DNA of 55,077 nt from Beijerinckiaceae bacterium (GTDB lineage Bacteria; Pseudomonadota; Alphaproteobacteria; Rhizobiales; Beijerinckiaceae): assembly GCA_947453205.1 (NCBI GenBank), contig CANGFT010000024.1, positions 1 to 55,077 of the forward strand, given 5' to 3'. A program made the translations under genes and the position numbers. Under the pieces are notes generated by a model. The model did not search any database and was not told where the DNA came from. It saw only the letters and a program-made list of their open reading frames with translations. Positions 17,014 to 26,291 of this stretch are shown piece after piece; position 1 is the first letter of the stretch; every line of letters begins with the position of its first letter.

Positions 17014-17945
17014 GCCGACAAGGCTCCCATGCACCAGGCGATGACGCCCTTCTGGGCGTGAAGGCGGTTCTCGGCTTCGTCGAAGACCACGGACTGCGGC
17101 CCGTCCATGACCTCGTCCGTCACCTCCTCGCCGCGATGGGCGGGCAGGCAATGCATGAAGACGGCGCCTTTGGCGGCCGCGCCCATGAGGCGGGCGTTGA
17201 CCTGATAGGGCGACAGCAGCTTCTGGCGACGGCGCGCCTCGTCCTCATCGCCCATGGAGACCCAGCAATCCGTGATGATGGCGTCCGCGCCGTCCACCGC
17301 CGCGAAAGGATCGGTGGTCAGCTCGACATGCGCGCCATTGGTCCGGGCCCAGTCCATCAGCGAGGGCGGGGGGGCGAGTTCGGCGGGGGTGGCGATGCGG
17401 ATCTTGAATTCGAAGCGCTGCGCCGCATGAACCCAGCTCGCCAGCACATTGTTGGCGTCGCCCGTCCAGGCCACCGTGCGGCCCTTGATGGGCCCGCAAT
17501 GCTCTTCGAAGGTCATCACATCAGCCATGATCTGACAGGGATGGGAGCGCTTCGTCAGCCCGTTGATGACGGGAATGCTGGCGTGGGCGGCCAGCTCGGT
17601 GAGGTCGTCATGATCGAGGATGCGGATCATGATGGCGTCGACGAAACGCGACAGGACCCGGGCGGTGTCGGCGATGGTCTCGCCCCGGCCAAGCTGCATC
17701 TCGGCGCCCGTGAGCATGATCGTCTCGCCGCCAAGCTCGCGCATGCCCACATCGAAGGAGACGCGGGTGCGGGTGGAGGGCTTGTCGAAGATCAGCGCCA
17801 TCACCTTGCCTTCGAGCGGGCGATGCTCGGCGCGCTGGCCCTTGCGCCGGCGCGCCTTGATGTCGGCGGCCGCGTTCAGCACAAGGCGCAGCTCGGAGGC
17901 GGGAATGTCCGACAGGTCCAGAAAATGTTTGACCGGGCTCTTCAT
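17010..17945 (-). CDS. argF: Ornithine carbamoyltransferase
   Basis: 311 aa. The enzyme makes citrulline from ornithine and carbamoyl phosphate in arginine biosynthesis. The carbamoyl-phosphate loop STRTR (57-61), HPCQ (135-138) and the ornithine-binding [13 protein letters not shown] loop are all present. The ATG overlaps the argD stop by 4 bp. The length and motifs are those of the anabolic enzyme. It is the middle gene of argD-argF-hslO. Confidence 0.97.
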   Translation of the reverse strand: MKSPVKHFLDLSDIPASELRLVLNAAADIKARRRKGQRAEHRPLEGKVMALIFDKPSTRTRVSFDVGMRELGGETIMLTGAEMQLGRGETIADTARVLSRFVDAIMIRILDHDDLTELAAHASIPVINGLTKRSHPCQIMADVMTFEEHCGPIKGRTVAWTGDANNVLASWVHAAQRFEFKIRIATPAELAPPPSLMDWARTNGAHVELTTDPFAAVDGADAIITDCWVSMGDEDEARRRQKLLSPYQVNARLMGAAAKGAVFMHCLPAHRGEEVTDEVMDGPQSVVFDEAENRLHAQKGVIAWCMGALSA

Positions 17946-19177
17946 GATGCGGATCCATTCCCCTTCGCGGCGAGATCGGCCTCGATCTGCTGGCAGGCCC
18001 GGTCGAGCCGGGCGATCGCCTCCGCGAATTCCTCGTCTCCGGCGATCAGCGGCGGCAGCAGGCGCACGACATTGTCGCCAGCGGGAATGACGAGCATGTG
18101 CTGGGCGCGGGCGGCGACGGCGAAATCGGCGTTGGAAGTATGGGTGCGCAGGCCCAGCATCATGCCCTCGCCCCTGATTTCGGCGATGACGCTGGGGTGG
18201 GCGTCCTGCAGGGCGGCGAGGCGCTGGCGCAGCGCGGCGCCCTTGCGCGCGACCTCTTCGAGGAAGCCCGGCGCCAGCACCACATCAAGCACGGCGTTGC
18301 CGCAGGCCATGGCGAGCGGATTGCCGCCATAGGTCGTGCCATGGGCGCCCACGACCATGCCGCGCCCCGCCTCGCGCGTGGTCATGAAGGCGCCCAGCGG
18401 GAAGCCGCCGCCAATGCCCTTGGCGGTGGCGAGAATGTCGGGCGTGACGCCCATGAGCTCATGCGCGAAGAGCTTGCCCGTGCGGCCCATGCCGCTCTGG
18501 ACTTCATCGAGCACCAGCAGGAGCCCATGCTCATCGCAGAGCGCGCGCAGGGCTTTCAGGAACGCGGCGGGCGGCACGCGGATGCCGCCCTCGCCCTGAA
18601 TGGGCTCGACGAGGACGCCTGCAGTCTGCGGACCGATCAGGGCCTTGACCGCCTCGATGTCGCCGAAGGGCGCCTGATCGAAGCCCTCGGCCTTGGGCCC
18701 GAAGCCCTCGATATATTTCGGGTTGCCGCCAGCGGCGATGGTGGCGAGCGTGCGGCCGTGGAAGGCGCCCTCGAAGGTGACGAGCCGGAAGCGCTCGGGA
18801 TGGCCGCCCGCCGCATGATATTTGCGCGCGGTCTTGATGGCCCCCTCCAGCGACTCCGCGCCGGAATTGGTGAAGAAGACATAATCCGCGAAACTCGCGT
18901 CCACGATCCGCTGCGCCAGACGCTCGGCCTGCGGAATGCGGAAGAGGTTCGAGACATGCCAGAGCTTGCGGCCCTGATCGATGAGCGCATCCACGAGATG
19001 GGTATGGCCATGGCCAAGGCAGCAGACCGCGATGCCCGCGCCGAAGTCGAGATAGCGCGAGCCGTCCGAAGCCTCCAGCCAGCAGCCCTCGCCTCGCACG
19101 AAAGCCACATCCGCGCGCGCATAGGTGGGCAGTATGGCCGAAGGCGGCTGCGTGGCGGAGGAGATCGGATCAGCCAT
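17942..19177 (-). CDS. argD: Acetylornithine/succinyldiaminopimelate aminotransferase
   Basis: 411 aa from the ATG at 19175-19177 ([12 protein letters not shown]) behind GAGAG. This is a class III PLP aminotransferase that transfers an amino group to N-acetylglutamate semialdehyde in arginine synthesis. [21 protein letters not shown], the PLP aspartate in [14 protein letters not shown], and the lysine in [15 protein letters not shown] are visible. It is the first gene of argD-argF-hslO. The leader between 19178 and about 19240 contains a strong GC-rich hairpin. Confidence 0.95.
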   Translation of the reverse strand: MADPISSATQPPSAILPTYARADVAFVRGEGCWLEASDGSRYLDFGAGIAVCCLGHGHTHLVDALIDQGRKLWHVSNLFRIPQAERLAQRIVDASFADYVFFTNSGAESLEGAIKTARKYHAAGGHPERFRLVTFEGAFHGRTLATIAAGGNPKYIEGFGPKAEGFDQAPFGDIEAVKALIGPQTAGVLVEPIQGEGGIRVPPAAFLKALRALCDEHGLLLVLDEVQSGMGRTGKLFAHELMGVTPDILATAKGIGGGFPLGAFMTTREAGRGMVVGAHGTTYGGNPLAMACGNAVLDVVLAPGFLEEVARKGAALRQRLAALQDAHPSVIAEIRGEGMMLGLRTHTSNADFAVAARAQHMLVIPAGDNVVRLLPPLIAGDEEFAEAIARLDRACQQIEADLAAKGNGSAS

Positions 19178-19210
19178 GGGACTCTCGTGCTGGTCGGCCT
19201 GAAAACCAAA

Positions 19211-19230
19211 CGCCGCCCTCGTGGGCGGCG
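19211..19230 (-). promoter_or_regulatory. GC-rich hairpin in the argD leader
   Basis: Perfect 8-bp stem CGCCGCCC / GGGCGGCG around a 4-nt loop, 34 bp before the argD ATG. Read in the argD direction it is followed by a T-rich run (TTTGGTTTTC), so it has the look of a weak attenuator or leader terminator. No leader peptide was identified. Confidence 0.4.
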
Positions 19231-19378
19231 CTGCATGCTTTGACCTCATATATTGTAAGGAAGGACAGGCTCAGGGTCAATTACGCGCCGGGATCAAGGT
19301 GGAAGTCAGAGCCAGAGGTCGTCGTTCACAGTTTTTTCCCGGAAACGGCGGCTCGATGCAAACCGGCTGGGGAAAACG

Positions 19379-19412
19379 GAATCCAAAGGGCTGGGACGCT
19401 TGGACCTGAATC
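19379..19412. promoter_or_regulatory. Two GANTC methylation sites upstream of gcrA
   Basis: GAATC occurs at 19379-19383 and 19408-19412, 29 bp apart, 158-191 bp before the gcrA start. GANTC is the target of the cell-cycle methylase CcrM, and GcrA acts at promoters carrying methylated GANTC. In Caulobacter the gcrA promoter itself responds to this mark. That these sites act here is inference. Confidence 0.5.
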
Positions 19413-19569
19413 AATGGCTAGTGTAGCGTCCCCTTCGTCGAATACGAGATATCGTGTTGCCGACCATCTGAAAGTGCGTAGCGTTTGAGGCTGGCGGTGT
19501 GAACCGTCGCCGGTGGCGCCTTTGCTTTCGGGGTCTGCGGCATTGGTTCAAGAATGGATGGAGGACGCA

Positions 19570-20151
19570 ATGTCCTGGACTGATGAGCGCGTCGAACAGT
19601 TGCGAAAGCTTTGGCTCGACGGGAAGAGCGCGAGTCAGATCGCTGCGGAGCTTGCCAACGGCATCACGCGCAATGCGGTGATCGGCAAGGTCCATCGTCT
19701 CGGCCTCTCGGGCCGGGTGAAGAGCCCCGGCCAGCCGGCGCCCCGCCCTCGTCCGGCGCGGCCCCAGTCGGCCTCCCATGGGGGCGGCGCCAGCCATGGC
19801 GCGCCCGGCATGCAGCGCAGCCAGCCGGCGCCTCGCGCCGCAGCGCCCATGACCCGCGGCGCCACCGCCCTCGCCTTCGCCCCCGCGCGGGCGGAGGCCG
19901 AGCCCGTGCTGCGGCCCGTCGAGGAGGTGGTGATCCCCATGTCCGAGCGGGTCACGATCATGGAGCTGAAGGAGTCCATGTGCCGCTGGCCTCTGGGCGA
20001 TCCCGCGACGCCTGAATTCCGCTACTGCGGCAGCAAGTCCCCGGTCGGCGACACCTATTGCGCCCACCATGCGCGCATCGCCTATCAGCCCACCCAGGAC
20101 CGTCGCCGGGACCGTGAGCGCAGGGCCCAGCAACTCAGCCGCCTGTCCTGA
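19570..20151 (+). CDS. gcrA: Cell-cycle regulator GcrA
   Basis: 193 aa from the ATG at 19570 (MSWTDERVEQLRKLW) behind GGAGGA. The frame is open further upstream, but the family begins here. GcrA binds sigma70 RNA polymerase and activates promoters with methylated GANTC sites in S phase. The N-terminal helix-turn-helix (SASQIAAELANGITRNAVIGKVHRLGLSGR) is followed by a Pro/Ala-rich linker and a C-terminal domain with CRWPLGDP, FRYCG and TYCAHHARIAY, the sigma-interacting part. It stands alone and ends at a bidirectional terminator. Confidence 0.96.
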   Translation: MSWTDERVEQLRKLWLDGKSASQIAAELANGITRNAVIGKVHRLGLSGRVKSPGQPAPRPRPARPQSASHGGGASHGAPGMQRSQPAPRAAAPMTRGATALAFAPARAEAEPVLRPVEEVVIPMSERVTIMELKESMCRWPLGDPATPEFRYCGSKSPVGDTYCAHHARIAYQPTQDRRRDRERRAQQLSRLS

Positions 20152-20174
20152 CCAACGACACCCCCATCTCCTGA

Positions 20175-20212
20175 AAAAAGCCGGGCCGCCATATCAGCGG
20201 GCCCGGCTTTTT
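20175..20212. terminator. Bidirectional terminator between gcrA and the flippase-like gene
   Basis: Perfect 12-bp stem AAAAAGCCGGGC / GCCCGGCTTTTT with a 14-nt loop, A-run on one side and T-run on the other. It can stop gcrA (rightward) and the converging gene at 20239. Confidence 0.93.
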
Positions 20213-20238
20213 CATGTCAGCACGCCAGGCTTTTCATG

Positions 20239-21336
20239 TCAGTCGAGGCGGGCGTCCTCGCGCCGCCCTTCCTCCTCGCGCCGCGCCATGGCCTCCCGCA
20301 GCGAGGTCCACCGGCGCATGCCCTCATGTGCGCCGAGCAGGGCGAGCGCAAGGATGAAGGGGCCGATGTAATAGACCATGCGGAACAACAGCAGCGAGGC
20401 GAGCAGGCTTTCCTGCGAAGGCGCGGGAATGGCGTGCAGCATGGTCACTTCAAAAGTGCCGATGCCGCCGGGCGTGTTGGATGCGATGCCGATGAGGCAG
20501 GCGAAGACATAGGTCGCCGCGAAGGTGACGGGCTCGGCGCCATGGCCCTTGGGCAACAGCGCAAACAGGCAGCTCGCCGCCGCGCAGAGCTCGAAGACGC
20601 CCAGCAGCATCTGCCCAAGGGTGAGCCAGAAGCCCGGCAGCTCCAGCGTCAGCCCCTGGATGCGCGTGCGCCTGTGGCCCAGCGAAACCCAGGCGAAATA
20701 GACGAGAATGGCGGCGAGGACGCCCAGGCCTATGGCGACGTTCACGGAAACCTTCAGATGATTGATCTGCGCGATGCCCGCGGGATCGAACACAAGGGCC
20801 GCGCCGACCACGATGGTCATGCCCAGCCAGAAAGTGACTCCCGCGATGACCGTCAGGCTCGCCACCTTGGCGGCCGAAACGCCCTTCTGCGAATAGATCC
20901 AGTAGCGCACCGTGCCGCCGGTGATGATCGGAAAGCCCAGCGTGAAGGCGATGGCGTAGCTGGTGAACGAAGCGAGCGCCGTGGTCCGGTAGGGAACCCG
21001 CAAGTGCAGCTGGCGCAGGGCCAGCCCGTCATAGCCGGTGAGGGCGATATAGGAGAGCGACGCGAAGGCGCAGGCCAGGGTGATCTGGTCCCAGCCCGTC
21101 GCCTCGAAGGCGGCGCGCAGTTCACGCCAGGTCACGGCGCGCAACGTGTTGAAGAGGACCACGGCGGAGAGGGCGATCAGGGCGAGGCTGAAGGCGGCGC
21201 CAACGAGCCGCCAGCGACGGCGCCGCCGCATGGCCTTGTCATGCGCGGGATCCGTGAGCTCGGGAATGACGTCCCGGCCCGCCGGCGAAGCCTCGCCTCG
21301 TTCCTCGCTGATGTTTCGTTCGGGGCGGGCCATCAC
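20239..21336 (-). CDS. Flippase-like membrane protein (UPF0104 / MprF N-terminal type)
   Basis: 365 aa with about eight hydrophobic segments. The pattern resembles the lysylphosphatidylglycerol synthase/flippase transmembrane domain: FTSYAIAFTLGFPIITGGTVRYWIYS, and the conserved GIASNTPGGIGTFEVTMLHAIP. The aminoacyltransferase domain of full MprF is absent, so lipid or polyprenol flipping is more likely than synthesis. It is downstream of the YfhO-like gene on the same strand, 97 bp away. Both may act in cell-envelope lipid or glycan handling. Confidence 0.82.
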   Translation of the reverse strand: MMARPERNISEERGEASPAGRDVIPELTDPAHDKAMRRRRRWRLVGAAFSLALIALSAVVLFNTLRAVTWRELRAAFEATGWDQITLACAFASLSYIALTGYDGLALRQLHLRVPYRTTALASFTSYAIAFTLGFPIITGGTVRYWIYSQKGVSAAKVASLTVIAGVTFWLGMTIVVGAALVFDPAGIAQINHLKVSVNVAIGLGVLAAILVYFAWVSLGHRRTRIQGLTLELPGFWLTLGQMLLGVFELCAAASCLFALLPKGHGAEPVTFAATYVFACLIGIASNTPGGIGTFEVTMLHAIPAPSQESLLASLLLFRMVYYIGPFILALALLGAHEGMRRWTSLREAMARREEEGRREDARLD

Positions 21337-21433
21337 GCGTCCATCGAGCCGGACTGGCCCGCCCGAACCTTATGGAGAGCCCGTGTGACGGTGGCAAGAC
21401 CTGCAAGCCCTGCTGAAGCTCGTCGGATCATCC

Positions 21434-23722
21434 TCACCTTTTCCAGATCTGCGACCACAGGCCCTCGAAGGGGTTGAAGGAGAACCGCACCTGATGGACT
21501 CCAGGCCCCAATTTCACAGCCCGGAACATGACATTGGCCTGAAGGATCGGGGCGGGCGCGCCATCGACCTCAGCCGACCACCAGGAATGCCAGATGTCAT
21601 TGAGGACGAGATAGCAGCCCTCGGCTGATGTCGCCTCCACGACGACCTCGGTGTTGCGGTAGGAGATGATCTTCGCCTCGCCGGGCGGCCCCTGCAGCAG
21701 AGCCCCCGCCTCCTCGCCGTCGAGCAGCACCGTGCGGGTGAAGTCGACCTGCGGCCAGCCGCCTTCATTGAGCATCTTCTCGATGTCGACGATCTGCGCC
21801 GCGCCCGGCGCCATCACGCGCGGCAGGGCGCGCGGGTTCTCCCAGACAAAACCGTCCTTCGTCTGGCCGATGAAGGTGAAGTCTTTGGGGTCGAACGCCC
21901 TGTCCATCCGCTCCAGCGGATGGCGCGACACGATCAGCCGCACCCCCAGAAGATCCGCCAGGGGCGAGCGGAAGTGGGCGTAGAGGGGCGAGAAGGTGCG
22001 CTGGTCGGGCGTCGCCACCTGATCCTGCGCATTGGTCGCGTCGGTGAAGAGCTTCATGCGGATGGGATTGAACCCAAGATCATGGTCGAAGCCATGGACG
22101 AGGCCGAGATTGGGCCATTCGTAATCGACGGCGGCCAGCTCCACCCGGTCGCGCCGGTCAGGCGCCGCATGGGCGGCGAGGCGGTCCTTGATGAGAAGCA
22201 GCGTCTCGTTGGTGGAGTCAGGATGCAGCTCATCATAGGTCGACGGCGGCAGGCCCGTGGATTCATTGGGCTTGTTGCTGACGGCCAGATCGAGGGTCAT
22301 CAGCCCCGACAGAACCGCAAGGCCCAGATAGGGCGCCCGGCGCATCAAGGCGGGCGCAGCCGCCAGGAACGCCACCGCGACGGTCAGCGAAGCCGCCCCG
22401 ATGACGAGCGCGCCCGAGGCCTGAGCCAGGCGGCCCTTGTCGAAGGCGAGATAGACGCAGAGCCCGAAGAGCAAGGCGAGCGCAAGGCCGCCCGCCTTCA
22501 TGAAGACGCCCTTGGGCCGCGCGACGATGGCGTTCACCCCATAGCCCGCGAGAATGGCGAGCAACGCGCAGAAGGGGAAGGTTGCGTCGGCGGGACGACG
22601 GTAGAGTTCGACGGCGGGAATCCAGAAGGCGAGTTCGAAGAAGGGCGTATATTTGCCAAGGGCGTAGAGCCCCATGAAGACGGCCATGACCGCAAAGATC
22701 CGCACCGCCCGGTCGCGCATCACGCCCGCCGCGCAGGCCAGCGCCGCCAAGGGGATCGCGCCGAAATAGATAGCGCCCATGTTGCGGGCGATGTTGACGT
22801 CCATTTCCCCCCAGAAGAGCGAAGCCGGCGGGCCCCAGAATTCATTCATGGGGCCATCGACGCCATAGAGATTGGAGACGACGGCGGTCAGCATCGCCAG
22901 CGGCGGCAGGGAGCCGCGCAGGGCCTCCTCAAGGTCCATGGCCGGACGGTTGGAGTCGTCGGCCAGCACAAGGGTGAAGGCGATGGGAACGGCCACCGTG
23001 AGGACGCCCCCGACGAAGCCCGCCGAGAGCGGCGGCAGGGCGCGGCGCAGGCGCTTCCAGAGGTCCGGCCCCTCGAACATGCGCCAGATCGTATAGGCGA
23101 TGAGCGCGAAGATGCACAAAAGCGCGATCTGGTCCCGCCCCAGCGCCATGAAGCCCGCGAGCACCCCCGCCGCGAAGCCATAGAGCCAGCAGGAACGGTC
23201 GAGGGCGCGGGACAGGGCCAGAAGCGTGAGCGCGAACCAGCAGAGCGAGATCACCTCACCGATATGCTGGAGCCGCCAGGCGGCCGAGCCGCCGAAGGAG
23301 AAGGCGAAGGCCGCCACAAGCGCCCCCGCCGCGCCCCAGCCGCGATCCCGGAAATAGGCGATCAGCGCCAGACCCGCGAGGACGAGCATGCCGAACACGA
23401 CCGCGTCCACCGCGCGGAAGGAGGGAGCGGCGTTGAACAGGGCCAGCAGGAAATAGGGCGGTGAGAAGATCTGCGATTGCGGGTCGGCGATCTGGGGAAA
23501 GCCCGCGAAGACATTGGGGGTCCAGAAGGGGCTGTCGCCCGAGGCCAGCGAACGGGCGAGAAAGACGATCTGCGGATAGGCCTGCGCCTTGGCGTCCCAG
23601 GGAATGGTTACGGCGCCGGAAAGCCAGGGCCAGGCGAGGACGATGGCGCCCGCGACGAAGGCCAGACTGGCGAAAAGATGGAGCCCTCCGGGGGAACCGG
23701 GGGACTCGCGATGGAGAGACAT
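21434..23722 (-). CDS. Large YfhO-like membrane protein (GT-C-like)
   Basis: 762 aa. About 12 hydrophobic segments are followed by a C-terminal periplasmic domain of about 250 residues. The first loop (IPWDAKAQAYPQIVFLARSLASGDSPFWTPNVFAGFPQIADPQSQIFSPPY) is the hallmark of YfhO/GT-C proteins, which in Gram-positives glycosylate teichoic acid. The end, CYLVLNDIWHSWWSAEVDGAPAPILQANVMFRAVKLGPGVHQVRFSFNP, is also typical of the family. It probably transfers a sugar from a polyprenyl carrier to an unknown acceptor. It is upstream of the flippase-like gene and likely in one operon with it. Confidence 0.82.
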   Translation of the reverse strand: MSLHRESPGSPGGLHLFASLAFVAGAIVLAWPWLSGAVTIPWDAKAQAYPQIVFLARSLASGDSPFWTPNVFAGFPQIADPQSQIFSPPYFLLALFNAAPSFRAVDAVVFGMLVLAGLALIAYFRDRGWGAAGALVAAFAFSFGGSAAWRLQHIGEVISLCWFALTLLALSRALDRSCWLYGFAAGVLAGFMALGRDQIALLCIFALIAYTIWRMFEGPDLWKRLRRALPPLSAGFVGGVLTVAVPIAFTLVLADDSNRPAMDLEEALRGSLPPLAMLTAVVSNLYGVDGPMNEFWGPPASLFWGEMDVNIARNMGAIYFGAIPLAALACAAGVMRDRAVRIFAVMAVFMGLYALGKYTPFFELAFWIPAVELYRRPADATFPFCALLAILAGYGVNAIVARPKGVFMKAGGLALALLFGLCVYLAFDKGRLAQASGALVIGAASLTVAVAFLAAAPALMRRAPYLGLAVLSGLMTLDLAVSNKPNESTGLPPSTYDELHPDSTNETLLLIKDRLAAHAAPDRRDRVELAAVDYEWPNLGLVHGFDHDLGFNPIRMKLFTDATNAQDQVATPDQRTFSPLYAHFRSPLADLLGVRLIVSRHPLERMDRAFDPKDFTFIGQTKDGFVWENPRALPRVMAPGAAQIVDIEKMLNEGGWPQVDFTRTVLLDGEEAGALLQGPPGEAKIISYRNTEVVVEATSAEGCYLVLNDIWHSWWSAEVDGAPAPILQANVMFRAVKLGPGVHQVRFSFNPFEGLWSQIWKR

Positions 23723-23765
23723 GGACCTGATCCGCCTGATCCGACAAGAGACCCGGTCCTATAGA

Positions 23766-24890
23766 CTATTCCTTGCCGCTCGTCTGCGGGGGCGAAGCCT
23801 CCACCTCGATGAAGTGACCGGCGCGGTCACGCTTGGAGGCGAGGTAACGCACATTCTGGTCGGTGATGCGGCCAAGGATGCGCCGATCAGAGACGACTTC
23901 GAGGCCTGCGGTCTCAAGCGCCGCGATCTTGACGGGGTTGTTGGTCATCACATGGACCCGCGCAACGCCGATCTGGCGAAGCATTTCAGCTGCAAAATCA
24001 AAGCCGCGCTGGTCATGATCGAAGCCCAGCACCTCATCGGCGTCATAGGTGTCATAGCCCTGGGCCTGCAACTTGTAGGCGCGCATCTTGTTGGAGAGCC
24101 CGTTGCCGCGCCCCTCCTGGTCGAGATAGAGCAGCACCCCGCCGCCGTTCTCGGCCATGAAGCGCGCGGTGTGGCGAAGCTGGTCGCCGCAATCGCATTT
24201 GAGGCTGCCGAACAGGTCGCCGGTCAGGCAGGCCGAATGGAGACGCACCGTGACCGGGGCGGAGAGATCGGGCTTGCCGACCACCACGGCCACCTGATCG
24301 CGCAAGCCTTCGCCGCCGCGGAAGACCACGAACTCGCTGTCAGGCGCCCCTTCAAGCGGCACAGGCGCGCGGCCCACGATATGAAGATCGCGCACGCTAT
24401 TGCGCCGGAAGGCCTCGATGGCGGCGACCTCGACCCGGACAAGGCCCTCGCCCTCGATGTCCCGCAGGGACACGGGCAGGACGACGACGGCGGGCAGCAC
24501 GAGCGACAGGCGCACCAGTTCGAAGACCGCGAGATCAAGCCTGCCGAGCGCGGCCACGGGCGCGTCGATGCGCGCGCCGATCTCGAGCGAGAGGGTCGCT
24601 ATGCGCGCAAGGTCGATGGTGGGCAGCGCGATGGCGCCGGGCTTCGTCCGGTCAAGGCCAAGGCGGCGCAGACGCGGGCCGGGCAGGAGCAGGCGGGCGC
24701 GGCGCTTGCCCAGCGCCTCGAAGACGCTGACATGACGCGCGTCAAGCGCCTCCACGCAGAGCATCATCACATGGGAGCGGCCAGCCCTCACGATCACAGG
24801 GCGTCCGGCGCGCACTTCGGTCATGGCGCGCTCGACGGCGACCTGTCCGGCGCCACCCTCCGCTTCCAGAATGTTCTTGATTTCAGCCAC
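23766..24890 (-). CDS. ribA: GTP cyclohydrolase II-like protein with degenerate N-terminal domain
   Basis: 374 aa from the GTG at 24888-24890 behind GGGGG. An upstream ATG at 24974 is open, but its codons look non-coding. The C-terminal half is GTP cyclohydrolase II: RLHSACLTGDLFGSLKCDCGDQL gives the zinc cysteines, followed by YLDQEGRGNGLSNKMRAYKLQAQGYDTYDADEVLGF and MTNNPVKIAALE. It opens GTP to the pyrimidine precursor of riboflavin. The N-terminal half begins like a RibB domain (VERAMTEVRAGRPVIV) but lacks the acidic catalytic cluster. It is back-to-back with a RibD-type reductase gene. It could be the housekeeping enzyme or a specialised copy. Confidence 0.85.
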   Translation of the reverse strand: MAEIKNILEAEGGAGQVAVERAMTEVRAGRPVIVRAGRSHVMMLCVEALDARHVSVFEALGKRRARLLLPGPRLRRLGLDRTKPGAIALPTIDLARIATLSLEIGARIDAPVAALGRLDLAVFELVRLSLVLPAVVVLPVSLRDIEGEGLVRVEVAAIEAFRRNSVRDLHIVGRAPVPLEGAPDSEFVVFRGGEGLRDQVAVVVGKPDLSAPVTVRLHSACLTGDLFGSLKCDCGDQLRHTARFMAENGGGVLLYLDQEGRGNGLSNKMRAYKLQAQGYDTYDADEVLGFDHDQRGFDFAAEMLRQIGVARVHVMTNNPVKIAALETAGLEVVSDRRILGRITDQNVRYLASKRDRAGHFIEVEASPPQTSGKE

Positions 24891-25009
24891 GCAACCCCCG
24901 ACTGACTTGAACCGTCTTGCGTCGCTTACGCACGCTTGCATCTTCTGGATGGCTTCATACCGCAGATCATGCACATTTCATAGGCGCACAAACGGGCGGT
25001 GACGGATCG

Positions 25010-25723
25010 ATGGAGCACGGACGCAGCATGGAGAGCCCAATCGCCGACCCTTTCCTGCCCATCGCGCAGGCGCCCGCAGACAGGCCTTTCGTGGTGGCGC
25101 AGCTCGGCCAGTCGCTCGACGGCCGCATCGCCACCGTCACGGGAGAGTCCCGCTATATCAACGGCGCCGCCGCCCTTGACCATCTGCACCGCCTGCGGGC
25201 GGCCGTGGATGCGGTGGTCGTGGGGGTTGGCACCATTCTGGCGGATGATCCGCTGTTGACGGTGCGTCGTGTCGCCGGGCGCAGTCCCGCGCGCGTGGTC
25301 ATCGACCCCGGCGGGCGGGCGGGCGCGCAGGGCCAATGGCTCAAAAAGGACGGGGCGCCCCTGCTGCTTGTCACGGCCGGGCGGACCTGCCCCGAGGGCG
25401 TGGAGCCCGTGCGCCTGCCCCTGCGTGACGGCGTCATGCGGCCAGCGGACATCGTGGGGGCGCTCTTTGCGCGGGGCTATCGCAAGCTGCTGATCGAGGG
25501 CGGGGCGCGCACCATCTCGTCTTTCATAGATGCGGGCTGCATTGATCGTCTGCATCTGCTGATGGCCACGGTCATCATAGGTTCAGGCCGCATGGGGCTC
25601 GACCTCGCCCCGCAGGGGGACCTCTCCCGCGCGCTGCGGCCTCCCACGAGCGTCCATCTGCTTGCGGGCGGCGAGGTTCTTTTCGACTGCGCGCTGATCC
25701 AGCCTGAGGCCAAGGCCGTGTGA
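25010..25723 (+). CDS. RibD C-terminal-type reductase (DHFR fold), stand-alone
   Basis: About 237 aa from the ATG at 25010. An ATG at 25028 with GGAG upstream is as likely. FVVAQLGQSLDGRIATVTGESRYINGAAALDHLHRLRAAVDAVVVGVGTILADDPLLTVR and LLIEGGARTISSFIDAGCIDRLHLLMATVIIGSG match the RibD reductase domain. That domain uses NADPH to reduce a ribosylamino-pyrimidine to the ribityl form. The deaminase half of RibD is absent. It is divergent from the GTP cyclohydrolase II-like gene, whose product would be its substrate, and is followed 19 bp later by a cytochrome b561 gene. Confidence 0.85.
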   Translation: MEHGRSMESPIADPFLPIAQAPADRPFVVAQLGQSLDGRIATVTGESRYINGAAALDHLHRLRAAVDAVVVGVGTILADDPLLTVRRVAGRSPARVVIDPGGRAGAQGQWLKKDGAPLLLVTAGRTCPEGVEPVRLPLRDGVMRPADIVGALFARGYRKLLIEGGARTISSFIDAGCIDRLHLLMATVIIGSGRMGLDLAPQGDLSRALRPPTSVHLLAGGEVLFDCALIQPEAKAV

Positions 25724-25742
25724 AGGAGGGGAGGTGCCCACC

Positions 25743-26291
25743 ATGACAGATCTCATGCGTCCGACCGTTTATTCGCCGGTGTCGAAATGGATTCACTGGA
25801 TCACGGCCATCCTCGTGCTGGGGATCCTCGCCGGCGGCATCCTCATGACGCGGATGGATGAAGGCGCGCTGCAGGACCAGATCTTCGACATGCACCGCGC
25901 CTTTGGCGTGGTCGTCTTCGCGCTGGCGCTGGTGCGCGTGGCGGCCCGGCGCATGCTGGGGACTCCCGCGCCCGACGAAACCCTGTCGCCTCTTGAGCGG
26001 CGCGTCTCCGTCGGGGTCCATCATTCGCTGATCGCGCTCCTGATCCTCATGCCGCTGATCGGTTGGCTGATGACCTCGGCCTATCGGGTGGACGTCTCCG
26101 TCTTCGGCCTCTTCACCCTGCCCCATCTCATGCCCAAGAGCGAGCCGATCTATGACGCGCTTTCGGCGGCCCATGCGACGCTGGGGTTTTTGATGGCGGG
26201 GCTGATCGCCGTCCATGGCGGGGCTGCGTTCATCCATCGGTTCATCAAGAAAGATGGGGTCATGCAGCGCATGCTGCCCGCCCGCGACTAG
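25743..26291 (+). CDS. Cytochrome b561
   Basis: 182 aa from the ATG at 25743 behind GGAGGGGAGG. It is a four-helix membrane haem protein. Candidate haem histidines lie in SKWIHWITAILV (helix 1), FDMHRAFGVVVFAL (helix 2), VGVHHSLIALLILMPLIGWLM (helix 3) and AAHATLGFLMAGLIAVHGGAAFIHRF (helix 4). It would move electrons between a membrane donor and a periplasmic acceptor. It follows the RibD-type reductase gene on the same strand. Its TAG stop shares CTAG with the stop of the converging methyltransferase gene. Confidence 0.92.
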   Translation: MTDLMRPTVYSPVSKWIHWITAILVLGILAGGILMTRMDEGALQDQIFDMHRAFGVVVFALALVRVAARRMLGTPAPDETLSPLERRVSVGVHHSLIALLILMPLIGWLMTSAYRVDVSVFGLFTLPHLMPKSEPIYDALSAAHATLGFLMAGLIAVHGGAAFIHRFIKKDGVMQRMLPARD

